Shown: positions 9,372 through 19,100, counted from the first letter of the stretch. The stretch is 64,000 nucleotides of DNA from JBBSDP01 sp963754335 (GCA_963754335.1 CAVWFQ010000005.1:1364001-1428000); one strand, 5' to 3'. Made by a program: numbers and translations. Notes: a model not told the origin generated them from the sequence alone.

Positions 9372-9465
9372 TAGCGAGCCGCGACCGTCAGGGAGCGACG
9401 GATGGCGAAACTTCGGCTTTCGAGCGTTCGCGATTCCTTCGCTCCCTTACGGTCGCGGCTCGCTA
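9372..9465. repeat. TAGCGAGCCGCGACCGT inverted repeat, copy 2
   Basis: Arms 9372-9398 and 9439-9465, both about 27 bases, match those at 5397-5491 but in reverse orientation. It occupies the gap between the convergent ends of recG and the DHH phosphoesterase gene. There is no run of T after either arm, so it is not a standard terminator. Confidence 0.85.
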
Positions 9466-9483
9466 CGCACCATTCTTCCGTCT

Positions 9484-10515
9484 TTACGAACCGCAGGGCG
9501 CAGCGGAAGGTGTCATCTGTGACCTCATCGCATTCACGACCCGGTCGTGAACTTCCTGCATCGTCCCGCTGACTTTCAGCCCTGAGGCGCGGGCATGCCC
9601 GCCGCCGCCGAATTGCTCGGCGAAGCGGGCCACGTCGACCTGCCCTTTGCTTCGCAGGCTGACGCGGATCGGGGCATCAACTTCCTTGGGCTCGGTGAAC
9701 AGGAGCGACACTTCCACAGTTCGAATCTGAAGTGGGATGTTGATGAGATTCTCGGTGTCTGGAACGTTGGCGTGAGTCTGCTCGAAGTCCTTTCGCGTAA
9801 CTCTCATCACGGCCAATCTTCCATCTTCCAGCAGCTCGAGTGAGTCTTGAGCCCGTGTCTGCAGGGCGACGCGCTCGTAGCGCTCGTTCTGATAGAGAAG
9901 CTGATACATCCGGTCGGTATTGACGCCGATTTCCATAAGACGAGCCGCCAGGCGGAGCGTGTAGGGGCGCGTGTTGGAAAACTGAAACCAGCCGGTGTCA
10001 CTGGAGATCGCGAGGAACAGCGCCGTGGCCATGGGAAGATCGATTTCGATTTTCCATCGGTCCAGCACCTCGGCGGCGATCTCGCCGGCGGCGGCGGCTT
10101 CAGTCACCACTAGTTTTTCGTCGGCCCAGTTTTCCTGCGTGAGATGGTGGTCGAGGACGAGCTTTTGTCCGGGAAATCTCGCGACCCGCTCTGCCAATCC
10201 AGGCAACTGCGACCAGGTGCCGGTATCAACCACCAGAAAGGTGTCAAAGCTATTCAGGGAAAAATCCGCCGGCCAACCGGCTTCCACATCGCGGTGGACG
10301 ACCGATCCTTCGCGAAAGATAAATTCGTATTTCCGCGGCAAATGGCTCAGGAGCAAAACCTCGCTGGCGATTCCGGCCTTCCTCAGCCCCAGCGACATCG
10401 CCGCGGCGGTACCGAGCGCATCGCCGTCCGGGCGCACGTGCGTGGTGATTAGAACGCGACGCGCTCTGGACAGCGCTGAAATCAATTTCTGGTATGCATC
10501 GTCCATCAGCGGCAT
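9484..10515 (-). CDS. DHH/DHHA1 phosphoesterase (NrnA-like)
   Basis: A 343-residue cytoplasmic protein of the family that includes bifunctional oligoribonuclease/pAp phosphatase NrnA, which degrades short oligonucleotides and 3'-phosphoadenosine 5'-phosphate. The metal-binding motifs are in order: THVRPDGDALG at about 25-35, VVDTG near 96-100, and the signature LDHH at about 120-123. The DHHA1 domain ends with GGGGHARASG near 313-322, which binds the nucleic acid. ATG at 10515 is supported by the length. It runs divergently from the TrkA-N gene and faces recG. Confidence 0.92.
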   Translation of the reverse strand: MPLMDDAYQKLISALSRARRVLITTHVRPDGDALGTAAAMSLGLRKAGIASEVLLLSHLPRKYEFIFREGSVVHRDVEAGWPADFSLNSFDTFLVVDTGTWSQLPGLAERVARFPGQKLVLDHHLTQENWADEKLVVTEAAAAGEIAAEVLDRWKIEIDLPMATALFLAISSDTGWFQFSNTRPYTLRLAARLMEIGVNTDRMYQLLYQNERYERVALQTRAQDSLELLEDGRLAVMRVTRKDFEQTHANVPDTENLINIPLQIRTVEVSLLFTEPKEVDAPIRVSLRSKGQVDVARFAEQFGGGGHARASGLKVSGTMQEVHDRVVNAMRSQMTPSAAPCGS

Positions 10516-10647
10516 TTCCCTTTCCCGAGAGAGTCACCCTGCGTCCCGCTCAATTTGCACTTGCCTCACCGGATTGCGTGATAAAATAGCGGACCGGTTC
10601 CAACGGCGAAAGTCGGGCGAGGGATTATTCGATCGGCGTTGAGGCTT

Positions 10648-11196
10648 ATGGACGGTTTTGCGACGAATCTGGTAGAAACGGATTGGCAGACCGATCTTCC
10701 GGGCTCTCGAGGCGGAGAAATGTCCACTGAATCGGATTTACAGCCGGATGCAAACCCCCTCAGCGGCCACGTCGTGGTCGCGGGATATGGCGTTCCCGGC
10801 CGGGTAGTCGGAGATTTTCTGACCTCCCATCACATCACCTACTGTGTCATCGAACTCAACACCCAGGTCGTGCATCGCTGCGCGCCGGTTGTGCCGATCA
10901 TCGAGGGAGATGTAACCAACGAATCGGTGCTGAGGCGGGCGGGGATCGAGCGATGCACGCTGTTTGCCATCACCGTCCCGAGCGATCCAGCGGTGCTCGA
11001 AGCGATCTCGATCGCGCGGCGACTCAATCCCACGGTTCGGATCATGGCGCGTTGCCGATTCATCTCGACGGGAATGGAAGCACGCCGCCGCGGGGCGAAT
11101 CAGGTTGTTATCGAAGAGCAGGCGGTGGCGGAGCATTTTCTCCGCGCGCTCCAGAAAGAGGCCGACGCGGACTCGGACGATCAGAACAAAACCTGA
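10648..11196 (+). CDS. TrkA-N (RCK) NAD-binding domain protein
   Basis: A small soluble protein holding one RCK N-terminal Rossmann domain: VVVAGYGVPGRVV matches the GxGxxG dinucleotide loop, IEGDVTNESVLRRAGI is the typical D-T/S-x-x-x-L-x-x-A-G-I segment, and MARCRF with VIEEQAVAEHFL closes the domain. There is no channel segment and no RCK-C domain, so it may be a loose regulatory subunit of a potassium channel or transporter, or an orphan. Starts are possible at 10648 (used here) and at 10720, where ATG follows GGCGGAG. It overlaps the end of the next convergent gene by 16 bases. Confidence 0.8.
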   Translation: MDGFATNLVETDWQTDLPGSRGGEMSTESDLQPDANPLSGHVVVAGYGVPGRVVGDFLTSHHITYCVIELNTQVVHRCAPVVPIIEGDVTNESVLRRAGIERCTLFAITVPSDPAVLEAISIARRLNPTVRIMARCRFISTGMEARRRGANQVVIEEQAVAEHFLRALQKEADADSDDQNKT

Positions 11197-12107
11197 AAGA
11201 ACATTGTCAGAATGAGGAGAGCGGCGACGATCTGCGAAGCGATCACGGTCGCCAGCGGGTGATCGAAACGGAGATAGCGCCGATAGGCGACCATAAGGCG
11301 ATAGGCCATCACCACCCAGCACGCCATAAATACCCAGTTATACAGCCAGATGGGTATTTCCACGGGGTTGTTTTTGAAGAGAACCTGCGTGCCGAGAAGC
11401 ATTCCCGCTGCCAGGGTAGCCGCCAAGCCGGCCCAGAAGACAAAGTCTCCGCTGTACAAAACAGTTCGAAGGACGTGCATCCTGCGAATCCCGGCACGTC
11501 GCATCGAAATCTGGAAAATCATCAGAGCCAGAAACGTGATCCAGGGCCACAAAAGAAGTAACCCGACCTCGTAAAGTGCGCCGGAACGGTGCCACTGATA
11601 AAGAAAATCGTCGAAGACAGGGCTGTAACCGCTCCCCGGACTGGATGGGTAAGGATTATAGAAGAGGCGTTGTTGAGGTGGGTTTGCAATCGCATCGCTC
11701 ACTAACGGAAAGGTCGATCCCGCGAGCAGCATTACCCCGCCGACCGCGGCGCAGATGAGCCAATAAGCGAGCAATCGCACCGGGAAAAATGTCTGCACCG
11801 GCGTCAGTGAAGTCCAAAACCGCTTCGGTCGCAGACCCCCGATGGCCGTTTTGAAAAACGATCGGATATTCCTCTCGGGATGATGTTCGAAAAGATACGG
11901 ATGTTTGCGATTGGCCGGGTCGAGCAGTTACGACCAGACGAAGGTGTATCCGCATTCCGGGCAGCGCGCGTCAGTCAGCCCGCGCAAGTTGTAGCCGCAT
12001 AAAGGACAACAGATCTCTTCACCGTGCGTCGTCCAGTCGGGTGATGCGTTTGCGTCGACCGGGCGCGGAGTCATGATCTGCAGCGGCGCGGGATTGAGCT
12101 CGCTCAT
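11181..12107 (-). pseudogene. Zinc-ribbon membrane protein with an in-frame stop
   Basis: Two open segments in the same frame are separated by one TAA at 11928-11930. The first (start MSELNPAPLQ at 12107) holds the ribbon CCPLCGYNLRGL...CPECGYTFVW; after the stop the reading continues LLDPANRKHPYLFEHHPE, then four to five membrane helices (for example LLAYWLICAAVGGVMLLAG and WITFLALMIF). Zinc ribbon, acidic linker and membrane bundle in this order form a family I associate with Planctomycetota. A Glu codon GAA would fit at the stop (W-S-E-L-L-D), so one G-to-T change explains it. Function unknown. This may be a recent nonsense mutation or a base error. Confidence 0.72.
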
Positions 12108-12164
12108 GAAATGCCCCGCGACCACTATAGCCCCCAGAGCAACCCGCCCAAAGTCGAATGGCAA

Positions 12165-12193
12165 AACGTAAACGCCCCGGCGAGAGCCGGGGC
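12165..12193 (-). terminator. Rho-independent terminator after the Cys-rich protein
   Basis: On the reverse strand GCCCCGGC, a TCTC loop and GCCGGGGC (12174-12193) are followed by GTTTACGTTTT. The stem is perfect and the tail T-rich. It lies 40 bases after the stop of the small gene at 12233. Confidence 0.6.
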
Positions 12194-12232
12194 GCCGCTT
12201 GCGCGGTTGATTTTAGATTGTTGTATCGTCGA

Positions 12233-12454
12233 TCAGGCCCGCGTCCATTCCAGGGCCAGATCGACCTTGAAGAGCTTCTCCGTCTGGTTGGCGGTGCCGT
12301 TCGAGAAGAACCGGGTGGCGGCCGGCTTTCCGCTCGTGCAGCAGTAGACTTCCACCGCGGCATCGGTCTTGGCCGGCTCGTTGGCCTGGTTCTCACGGTC
12401 CAGGACGTTCTGAAGACAGTTTTTCCCGCAGCAGTTCTTTTTCCCGAAATTCAT
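12233..12454 (-). CDS. Small cysteine-rich protein, unknown function
   Basis: A 73-residue protein beginning MNFGKKNCCGKNC, with a strong ribosome binding site (AAAGGAGAAGAACA before the ATG) and a good terminator after it, both of which support a real gene. Five cysteines come as a CC-x3-C cluster at residues 8-13 and a CC pair near 38-39; the rest is polar with an RFFSNG turn and an acidic C-terminus. Metal binding is possible but not shown. No family recognised. It stands alone between repeats. Confidence 0.55.
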   Translation of the reverse strand: MNFGKKNCCGKNCLQNVLDRENQANEPAKTDAAVEVYCCTSGKPAATRFFSNGTANQTEKLFKVDLALEWTRA

Positions 12455-12571
12455 TGTTCTTCTCCTTTAATCCCTTGGCGACATTCAGGAAATACGATTG
12501 AAAAAATGGGGATGCAAATCGGCCCGAAGGTCCGATAAAAGGCTCGTAGTGCGGGCTTTAGTAGTCCATCA

Positions 12572-12656
12572 GTAGGGTGGGCTCGGCCCACCTCGAGCGC
12601 AAAGACCTCGGCGAAGATCACCCAAGGCGTGGAAGAGGTGGGCGAGCCCACCCTAC
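12572..12656. repeat. TAGGGTGGGCTCGGCCCACC inverted repeat, copy 1
   Basis: Arm 12572-12592 (GTAGGGTGGGCTCGGCCCAC...) faces 12637-12656 (GGTGGGCGAGCCCACCCTAC). The same pair occurs at 32575-32631 with a shorter centre. A fragment GTAGTGCGGGCTTTAG, shared with 3721, precedes it. Confidence 0.85.
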
Positions 12657-12696
12657 AGGGGAGATACGCCCTGAAGGCCGCACTACGAACTAAGAA

Positions 12697-13702
12697 TTAC
12701 GGATGACGCGTGGCTCGGCGAATACGATCGCGGATGGCTGCCCATTCGGATTGGTCCGGCGGCATTTCGATCCAGAGGATGCCCGGGGCGCTTTTCGTCC
12801 GCCGTGCGCAGGATAGCGTAAAACCGCCGGGCATATTCGGAGGCGTCGTCTGGCATCCTGATCAGCTTTTGCACCTGCGAGACCGAGTGTTCGAGTAGTC
12901 CGAGCGATTGGGAATTTCCAGCAATCAAGATGGCGCACGAATCAGACCGGTGATTTTCACACCAGCATTTGACTGGCTCGGGATCGCTTCCGTCGAATCG
13001 AAAGGCGGGGGATTCCGGCGCGTAATGCACCAACTGCTGGCCCGGGCTGTGCGCGGGCGATTCGGCGTCAATCGTTTCGCCAGATATGCGAACTGAGCCG
13101 ATACAGCTTTCGATCTGTTGGCGCGTCACCTGTCCCGGTCGGAGAATGATCGGTGCCGGACCCGAAAGGTCGATCACAGTCGATTCGATTCCGATGCGGC
13201 AGGGGCCGCCGTCAAGAATCAGATCAACTACCGATCCCAATTCGCTTCGCACGTGCCCGGCGGTGGTTGGACTGATGTGATTACTTCGATTCGCGCTGGG
13301 GGCGGCGATGGGCCCGTCGAATTCCCGAAGCAGCCGCAGGGCAAGCGGATGGTCCGGCGATCGAAGCCCGACCGTATCAAGTCCAGCGCTAACCTCGTTC
13401 GCGATAAGAGGGCCTCGAGGAACCACGAGCGTAATCGGCCCGGGCCAGAAAGCTGCCGCCAGCCTTTCGGCATTCTCGGGCCAATGGGCGGCGTAACGCT
13501 TTGCAGAGGTCGCGTCGCTGATGTGAACGATCAATGGATTGGTTGATGGACGCCCTTTGGCCGCGAAGATCTTTTTGACGGCACTTGGGTTAGTTGCATC
13601 AGCGCCCAGTCCGTAAACCGTCTCGGTGGCAAACGCCACGAGTCCTCCCGCTCGAAGCCGGGTGACAGCACCGGCAATATCTGGCTCTGAAAATTGCGTC
13701 AT
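12697..13702 (-). CDS. L-threonylcarbamoyladenylate synthase (Sua5 type), one frameshift near the end
   Basis: Sua5/YrdC enzymes make threonylcarbamoyl-AMP from threonine, bicarbonate and ATP for the t6A37 modification of tRNA. The YrdC fold is clear: GGLVAFATETVYGLGADA (residues 19-36), KGRPSTNPLIVH (about 49-60), AAFWPGPITLVV (about 83-94), APSANRS (about 134-140). A linker with PGQQLVHYAPESP and a C-terminal Sua5 domain follow. Near 12777 one surplus G in CCCCGGG shifts the frame; removing it gives GILWIEMPPDQSEWAAIRDR and a TAA at 12697. The start overlaps the stop of the upstream DUF2103-like gene by four bases (ATGA), so the pair should be co-translated. Confidence 0.92.
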
Positions 13703-13992
13703 TCGGACGGGTTCTCCGCGAACTGGTTCTCAAGAAGCCACCGCCGCGCTGCGTCGGCGTCCGAGCAGATGAGGAAAACCTCCTGCACCGTGCCCGTGGC
13801 AGTGAAAAGACATTTCAGGCCGGCGGGGGTCGGATATTGGATCTTAAACGAAGCCGGCGTCTTTCCCCGGCGCACCTTGATGCGGCCGGGAACGATGCGA
13901 CTCACATGCGGGCATTGCGCCACGATGCGGTTGAGCAGCGCGTCCAACCCACCGACGCGGCCATGCTGACGTTTGATTCGACCGAATTTCAC
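13699..13992 (-). CDS. DUF2103-like small protein
   Basis: A 97-residue protein whose pattern, GGLDALLNRI, then CPHVSRIVPGRIKVRRG, then GLKCLFTATGTVQEVFLICS, resembles my recollection of DUF2103, a group of small proteins listed as predicted metal binding. No cysteine cluster is seen, so the metal suggestion is weak here. The TGA overlaps the ATG of the Sua5 gene, which points to a shared transcript and perhaps a link to tRNA modification. The family assignment is moderate; a search against PF09876 would settle it. Confidence 0.7.
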   Translation of the reverse strand: MKFGRIKRQHGRVGGLDALLNRIVAQCPHVSRIVPGRIKVRRGKTPASFKIQYPTPAGLKCLFTATGTVQEVFLICSDADAARRWLLENQFAENPSE

Positions 13993-14126
13993 CAGCGGAT
14001 TGTATCGTTGTCGGGGTCGTTCGTGTCGGCACCGGGATTTGCGGCGGCTCTGTCAACGACGGATTGCCCGACTTCGGTGCAACGCCTCAAAATGAGCGTG
14101 CGCGAGTACGCACGCGCGCGGTAGTG

Positions 14127-14170
14127 GCACTGCCCCGCGGGACAGCGGCTAAAAGCCGATACGGCAGTGC
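14127..14170. other. Hairpin downstream of asparagine synthetase
   Basis: GCACTGCC (14127-14134) pairs with GGCAGTGC (14163-14170), and CGGCT/AGCCG forms a second stem within. It lies just after the stop of the asnB-like gene. No clear T run follows on either strand, so termination is only possible. Confidence 0.4.
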
Positions 14171-14188
14171 ATGTTCTCGCACGATCAT

Positions 14189-16080
14189 TTATGAAATCCC
14201 CATCTTTCGGATATAGGTTCCGAGCACGCAAAGAGAGAGCGCCCTGGACCAGATCGCGGATTCAGGCTCACGAAGAAACGTATTCCAGACACGGTCAACG
14301 CCCGCGACCTGGAGCAAGCCGGTCGATTTGAGATGGGCAAGCGATTCTTCGCAGAGGCTGCGGAGAGGACCGACCATCCACCGTCGCAGCGGCAGGGAAA
14401 ATCCGCGTTTTTTCTGCGAAAGCGTTTCGCGGCCGAGCAACGATCCAAACGCCGTGCGAAGCAAATGCTTTGGAAACGCGCCCGGCGGACTGCGAACGGT
14501 CCCGGGAATGCGGTGGGCAAAATCGATCATCCGCTGATCGAGCAGCGGGACACGAATTTCCAGGCCATGGGCCATTCCATTTACGTCTGCATCGCGAAGC
14601 AGTGTATTGCTCTGGTAGAAACTGGATTCCAGAACCGAAAGGTTCCATGTGCTGTCGGCCGGCTCGAGAGACAGGCTCTCCATTGCAGCCGAGGGAATGT
14701 AATCGGGCGTCAAGCCATCAGGCGGCGGGTTGAGGCCCAGCGAAATCAACTGTGTGCCGGACATGATGCGGCGACGTTGAAGATACAGGCCCAGCAGATT
14801 GCGCCCGACACCGGCGATGTCATATGCCTTTTCCTTGACTGCCTGTGGGCGACCCAGGACCGAAACGCCCGCATAGGCCATTTCCGAGCGAAGTCGGGGG
14901 GCAGCCACTGAGTATATGACATCAGGCGCATCATCAAGGGGATTTCCCAGAAGATGGAGTATCCGGCGAACAATTCATCTCCGCCGTTGCCCGCGAGCGC
15001 GACCTTGATTCCCTGCTGCCGGATCGCCTGAGAGATGATGAAGACATTTAACCCATCGACGGAGGGTTGATCGAGTGAACCGAGCCAGCTTTGCGAGGCG
15101 GCAAGCGCGTCGTCCGCGGTGACATCGATCGCGGTGTGCTCGATGCCAAATCCGCGCGCGATTTCGGCGGCAACCACCTGCTCGCTCAAATCAGGCTGAT
15201 CCTTGAATCCAACGGTGAATGCGCGCACCCCTTCGCGCTGGGAGGAAGCGAGCGCGGCGATCAGCGTGCTGTCGATGCCGGAAGAAAGAAACACGCCCAC
15301 CGGCACATCCGCCACCATTTGATCGCGCACCGACTCCGCGAGGCGTTGCCGGATTTCCGGAATGACGTTGTCGAAAGTCAGGCTCGGATCCGGTCGGGGA
15401 AAATTCCAGAAACGAGTCGAGCGGCGTGAACCATTCGCGCCGAACAATTCGTAGGTCCCGCTGTCAAATTCGCTGATTTGCTCGAACAGCGTAAATGGGC
15501 GCTGGACCGACCCGAATGCCATGTAGCTGGCCAAACCTTTCCGATCGATTGAACGATCGACCAACCCCGAGGCCAGAAGTGCGCGAACCTCGCTGGCGAA
15601 GAGGATCGCGCCTGCTGCCCGGGCGATATAGAGGGGCTTGATACCCGCCGAATCGCGGGCAAGGAGCAATTCCTGTCGCTCTTTGCTGAAAAACGCAAAG
15701 GCAAACATCCCGTTCAGGCGGGAGAGGTAATCCGTTCCCCAGCGAGAGAGCCCATGCAGCAGGATTTCGGTATCGCTGTGACCGGTGAATCGTCCCCCAA
15801 TTTTTTCCAGATCCTCGCGCAGTTCGGCGAAATTATAAATTTCCCCGTTGAAGACGATGACGTCGCCACTTTCGGGGTGGATCATCGGCTGATGTCCGGC
15901 GGATGTCGTGTCGATGATCGACAATCGCCGATGTCCCAGGGCCAGTTGCGATGCTCCCAGGGCGCAGGTGAATTGGCCGGCATCGTCGGGTCCGCGATGG
16001 CTCATCGCGTCGGTCATGCGGCATAGCGCAGCATGAGCAGTCTCTCCGCGTGTGCTGATGATGCCAGCTATTCCGCACAT
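14189..16080 (-). CDS. asnB: Asparagine synthetase (glutamine-hydrolysing), one frameshift
   Basis: The start MCGIAGIIS at 16080 supplies the catalytic Cys2 of the class II glutaminase domain, followed by SHRGPDDAG, LGHRRLSIID and VFNGEIYNF. The synthetase domain carries the PP-loop FLSSGIDSTLIA and GNGGDELFAGY. Near 14905 a run of C is one base short; after it the frame continues RLRSEMAYAGVSVLG through GLEIRVPLLDQRMIDFA and QKKRGFSLPLRRWM to the stop at 14189. Restored length is about 630 residues, as in the AsnB family. Such proteins make asparagine or act as amidotransferases in surface polysaccharide or peptide modification; with no sugar genes nearby, the first is as likely. Confidence 0.9.
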
Positions 16081-16345
16081 GCAGTGTGCTCAGAGCTCCG
16101 CGTGAGTTACTTACTTAAATGCGCAAACTGTCCCGGCATTCAGATATGTCTGCCAGCGTGAGTCAACCTCGGGCCCGAAATCGAACAACACAATATTCTT
16201 GCAGGTTCGATATTCCCGAATTCGCGACGGACATTCAAGTGGCTGCGGCATCGAAAACGCAATGAATCGCAAGGAATGCAGAAATTGCCGCGGCCCATTG
16301 ATCCGCGAATTGACCCGCTTGCATTCCAACCCTACAACCTCCGGC

Positions 16346-17452
16346 ATGGGCGGTTTGAGCTACGAGGCGAGCGGCGTGAATTATGACCGTCTCGACGCAT
16401 TCAAGCGGGCGTGTCAGCGGGCGGCGTCCGCAACAGCTCCGATGCTCGCGCATCTCGGATTATCCGAGCCAGCCGGTGTTCGCGGTGAGAGCGCCTATCT
16501 GATCGAGACGCCGGACGAATTTCTGGCCCATGTCGAAGAAGGTCTTGGAACGAAAAACCTGATCGCCGATGAGATGGGAAAGCTGAGCGGAAAGGGAGGC
16601 TGGTACCGATCGATCGGGATCGATGTCGTGGCGACGATTGTAAATGATTTGATCACCTCCGGAGCGGCGCCATTATCGGTGGCGATGCACGCAGCGGTGG
16701 GGGACGATCGCTGGTTTTCCGACGCCCAGCGCGCCGACGATCTGGCGGATGGATTTGCCGAAGGGTGCAGGCGCAGCGGCGCCGTTTGGGGCGGCGGTGA
16801 AACGCCGACCCTCCGTGGAATCGTCAATCCAGAGACCATCGTTCTGGCCGGCTCGGCCATTGGGCGCATCCGGCCCAAATCGTCACGGATCGTCGGCGAC
16901 ATCCGAGCAGGCGATGCGATCATTTTTTTCGCCAGCAGCGGTGTGCAGACCAACGGTCTTACGCTGTGCCGCACCCTGGCCGATCGTCTGCCTCAGGGGT
17001 ATCTCACGCCGATGGATGATGGGCGCAGCTACGGTGAGGCGTTGCTCGATCCGTCTGTAATTTATGCCAACGTACTGGCCGCGCTTCGGGAAAGCGGTGT
17101 CCATCCGCATTACGCGGCGCATGTCACCGGTCATGGCTGGCGAAAACTGATGCGGCTGGATTCGCCGTTCGTTTATCGCATTCATACCGTGCGCGAGCCG
17201 CCGCCGATATTTCGCTTCATTCAGCGTCATGGGCCGGTCGATGATCGCGAGGCGTATGGCACGTTCAACATGGGCGTGGGATTTGCGTTATTCGTTGGAG
17301 CCGAGGCGGTCGACGCGTGTCTTGCGGCGGCCCGACGGACGAACCATGACGCGTGGCTTGCCGGCGAAGTGCAAAGCGACACGGGCCGCAAGGCCGTCGA
17401 GATCGTACCGCTCGGGCTCTGCTACGAGGCCCAAACGCTGCAATTACGGTAA
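16346..17452 (+). CDS. purM: Phosphoribosylformylglycinamidine cyclo-ligase (PurM)
   Basis: A 368-residue PurM-fold ATP enzyme from the ATG at 16346 (MGGLSYEASGVNYDRLD), where the N-terminal YxxxGV motif aligns. It closes the imidazole ring of AIR in purine synthesis. Key parts: GIDVVATIVNDLITSGAAPL (Mg-ATP region, near residues 88-107), GCRRSGAVWGGGETPTL, FFASSGVQTNGLTLCR, HVTGHGWRKLMRL and the final TFNMGVGFALFV. The sequence is more divergent than typical PurM and the HVTGHG segment replaces the usual HITGGG, so a PurM-like paralogue remains possible. No ribosome binding site stands out. The same strand continues with the STAS gene 127 bases later. Confidence 0.82.
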   Translation: MGGLSYEASGVNYDRLDAFKRACQRAASATAPMLAHLGLSEPAGVRGESAYLIETPDEFLAHVEEGLGTKNLIADEMGKLSGKGGWYRSIGIDVVATIVNDLITSGAAPLSVAMHAAVGDDRWFSDAQRADDLADGFAEGCRRSGAVWGGGETPTLRGIVNPETIVLAGSAIGRIRPKSSRIVGDIRAGDAIIFFASSGVQTNGLTLCRTLADRLPQGYLTPMDDGRSYGEALLDPSVIYANVLAALRESGVHPHYAAHVTGHGWRKLMRLDSPFVYRIHTVREPPPIFRFIQRHGPVDDREAYGTFNMGVGFALFVGAEAVDACLAAARRTNHDAWLAGEVQSDTGRKAVEIVPLGLCYEAQTLQLR

Positions 17453-17579
17453 AAAACCTTAGCCGGGTCCGACAATCCTCCTTATCCCTCCGTTTGGCGG
17501 CGGTGGGCGGTCCGGTAATGAATTGGCCGCAACTTCTGACTTGCCTTCCGGGCCGTTTATGCGTCAGATTAGGAAGACC

Positions 17580-17930
17580 ATGGAGAGCGACCGTTTCCGC
17601 GTTATCCCGATCGACGCCGTGAGTGTCGTGGAACTATTGCTGCCGGAATTTATCGACAGCGATGAATTTGACCGCATCAACGAATCGCTCCTGGAGTCGA
17701 TGGGAGATCGCGCCTCAGGCAGGTGGGTGATCGACCTGACCAATGTCAGTTACATGGGAAGTTCAGCACTCGGACTTCTCGTGAACTTCCGGCAAAAGGT
17801 CAAGAAAGCGGGGGGACATCTGGTGGTCTGCGGACTTTCAAAACGCCTGCTGCAGATTTTTCACACCTGCTGCATGGAACGGCTTTTCACGATCGTGAAG
17901 ACGCGGGATGAAGCGATCCATCACGCGTGA
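17580..17930 (+). CDS. STAS-domain anti-sigma factor antagonist
   Basis: A 116-residue single STAS domain. The phosphorylatable serine motif reads TNVSYMGSSALGLLVNF, with the likely target in MGSSALG, and the strand HLVVCGLSKRLLQIFH follows in the usual order. Members switch partners with an anti-sigma kinase, setting a stress sigma factor free. The ATG at 17580 is preferred because AGGAAG precedes it; an upstream ATG at 17559 in the same frame is possible. No kinase or sigma gene is adjacent. Confidence 0.88.
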   Translation: MESDRFRVIPIDAVSVVELLLPEFIDSDEFDRINESLLESMGDRASGRWVIDLTNVSYMGSSALGLLVNFRQKVKKAGGHLVVCGLSKRLLQIFHTCCMERLFTIVKTRDEAIHHA

Positions 17931-18077
17931 GCCTGTCGCGAAAAAAAAGATATTCCCGCATTACAGCTCAATTGCTATAACCAATTCGTCCGAAGCGATA
18001 AGCCCGAGTCCATGTACCGGTGTGATGCTGATCGCCGGGGCGTCAGGACTTTAATCCGGTTCGCCGGAGCGCCTGCA

Positions 18078-19100
18078 TCATTTGGCTACCGCTTCGGATT
18101 TTTCATGCGCTGAGGCAGGAGTCATCGGTACCGGGGTTGCCAATCGCCGCAGTGAGGCGTGGACCTGTTCTTCGCTCAATCCGTCCCAATGCGGCTCAAT
18201 ATTGAACGTGTCGAATGGCACACGTCGCTGAAGTTCGTAGATGGACTGGCCCACGGTTTCGGTCCCGCCGACGATGAACTGTCCGGGAGCATTCGTAAGA
18301 TCGAAGGATTGTGGCTCGGGACGATCGGCCGGGATTTTTCCTTCCGCAACGAATCGCCGCCAGAGCAGCCTGAGCGCCGGCTCCGCTTCGGCCCATGCGG
18401 CGGCATCAGTTTCTCCGATATAGACCGGGCGGTTCGCCGCGACGCTTCCACGTCCGCCGGCATTTTGATATGCGTCGTAGAATGCCTCATATTCGTCGAT
18501 GCTGCGAAGGTACGAAAACATGATGTTGTGCCCGCCGCGGCCGGCGATCGCCGCCGCTTCGATACTGTTCGCGGCGATCCAGCTTCGCGAAACCAGATCG
18601 GGACGGGCGATGGGGAGGATTGAGTTTATTTGCGCCGCGCCTGACCCCGCATGATCCGGAGCACGTCCCCGCCACGCGTTTTTGATGATCTTCAGGCACA
18701 CTTCAAAACGCGCATGGCGTGTTTCGGCGTCCACGTCGGGACGGACGTAGAAATTCAATTCCTCGGGAGTACTGCCACTTCCAAAACCCGGACTGATTCG
18801 CCCGCCGGTCAGGATATCCGCGACGGCGACCTGCTCCGCCACGTCAATTGCATCATGCATGTTCAGGCAGATAACGGCGGTGCCAATCGCGATCCGCTTC
18901 GTGCGACCGGCAAGATGAAGTGCGAAGAGAAGCGGCGCAGGCATGTGGCCGAGATGGACGTGAGCGTGATGCTCGGCAAACCAGACGTAATCAAATCCCA
19001 ACTCGTCGGCGAGAATCACCTGGCGGGAAATCTCTTCGTATATTTCGGCTGAAGGACGGTCGATCGGGCCTTCGACGTGGTAGGTGAGGGCGAGCTTCAT
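18078..19100 (-). CDS. LLM-class flavin-dependent oxidoreductase
   Basis: A 340-residue TIM-barrel protein of the bacterial luciferase-like superfamily. The start MKLALTYHVEG, the segment DELGFDYVWFAEHHAHVHLG (near 31-50, the flavin-side His pair) and TKRIAIGTAVICLN are characteristic, and the late FIVGGTETVGQSIYEL matches the usual ivGspe-tVa-ki turn. These enzymes use FMNH2 from a partner reductase or F420 to oxidise varied organic substrates; none can be named here. No reductase gene lies near. The ATG at 19100 follows the truncated HEPN fragment directly. Confidence 0.9.
   Translation of the reverse strand: MKLALTYHVEGPIDRPSAEIYEEISRQVILADELGFDYVWFAEHHAHVHLGHMPAPLLFALHLAGRTKRIAIGTAVICLNMHDAIDVAEQVAVADILTGGRISPGFGSGSTPEELNFYVRPDVDAETRHARFEVCLKIIKNAWRGRAPDHAGSGAAQINSILPIARPDLVSRSWIAANSIEAAAIAGRGGHNIMFSYLRSIDEYEAFYDAYQNAGGRGSVAANRPVYIGETDAAAWAEAEPALRLLWRRFVAEGKIPADRPEPQSFDLTNAPGQFIVGGTETVGQSIYELQRRVPFDTFNIEPHWDGLSEEQVHASLRRLATPVPMTPASAHEKSEAVAK

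Noticed and set aside
16111..16347. 78-codon reverse frame upstream of asnB
   Set aside because: Its start merely uses the CATG at the purM start and no family is recognised; a short real gene cannot be fully excluded.
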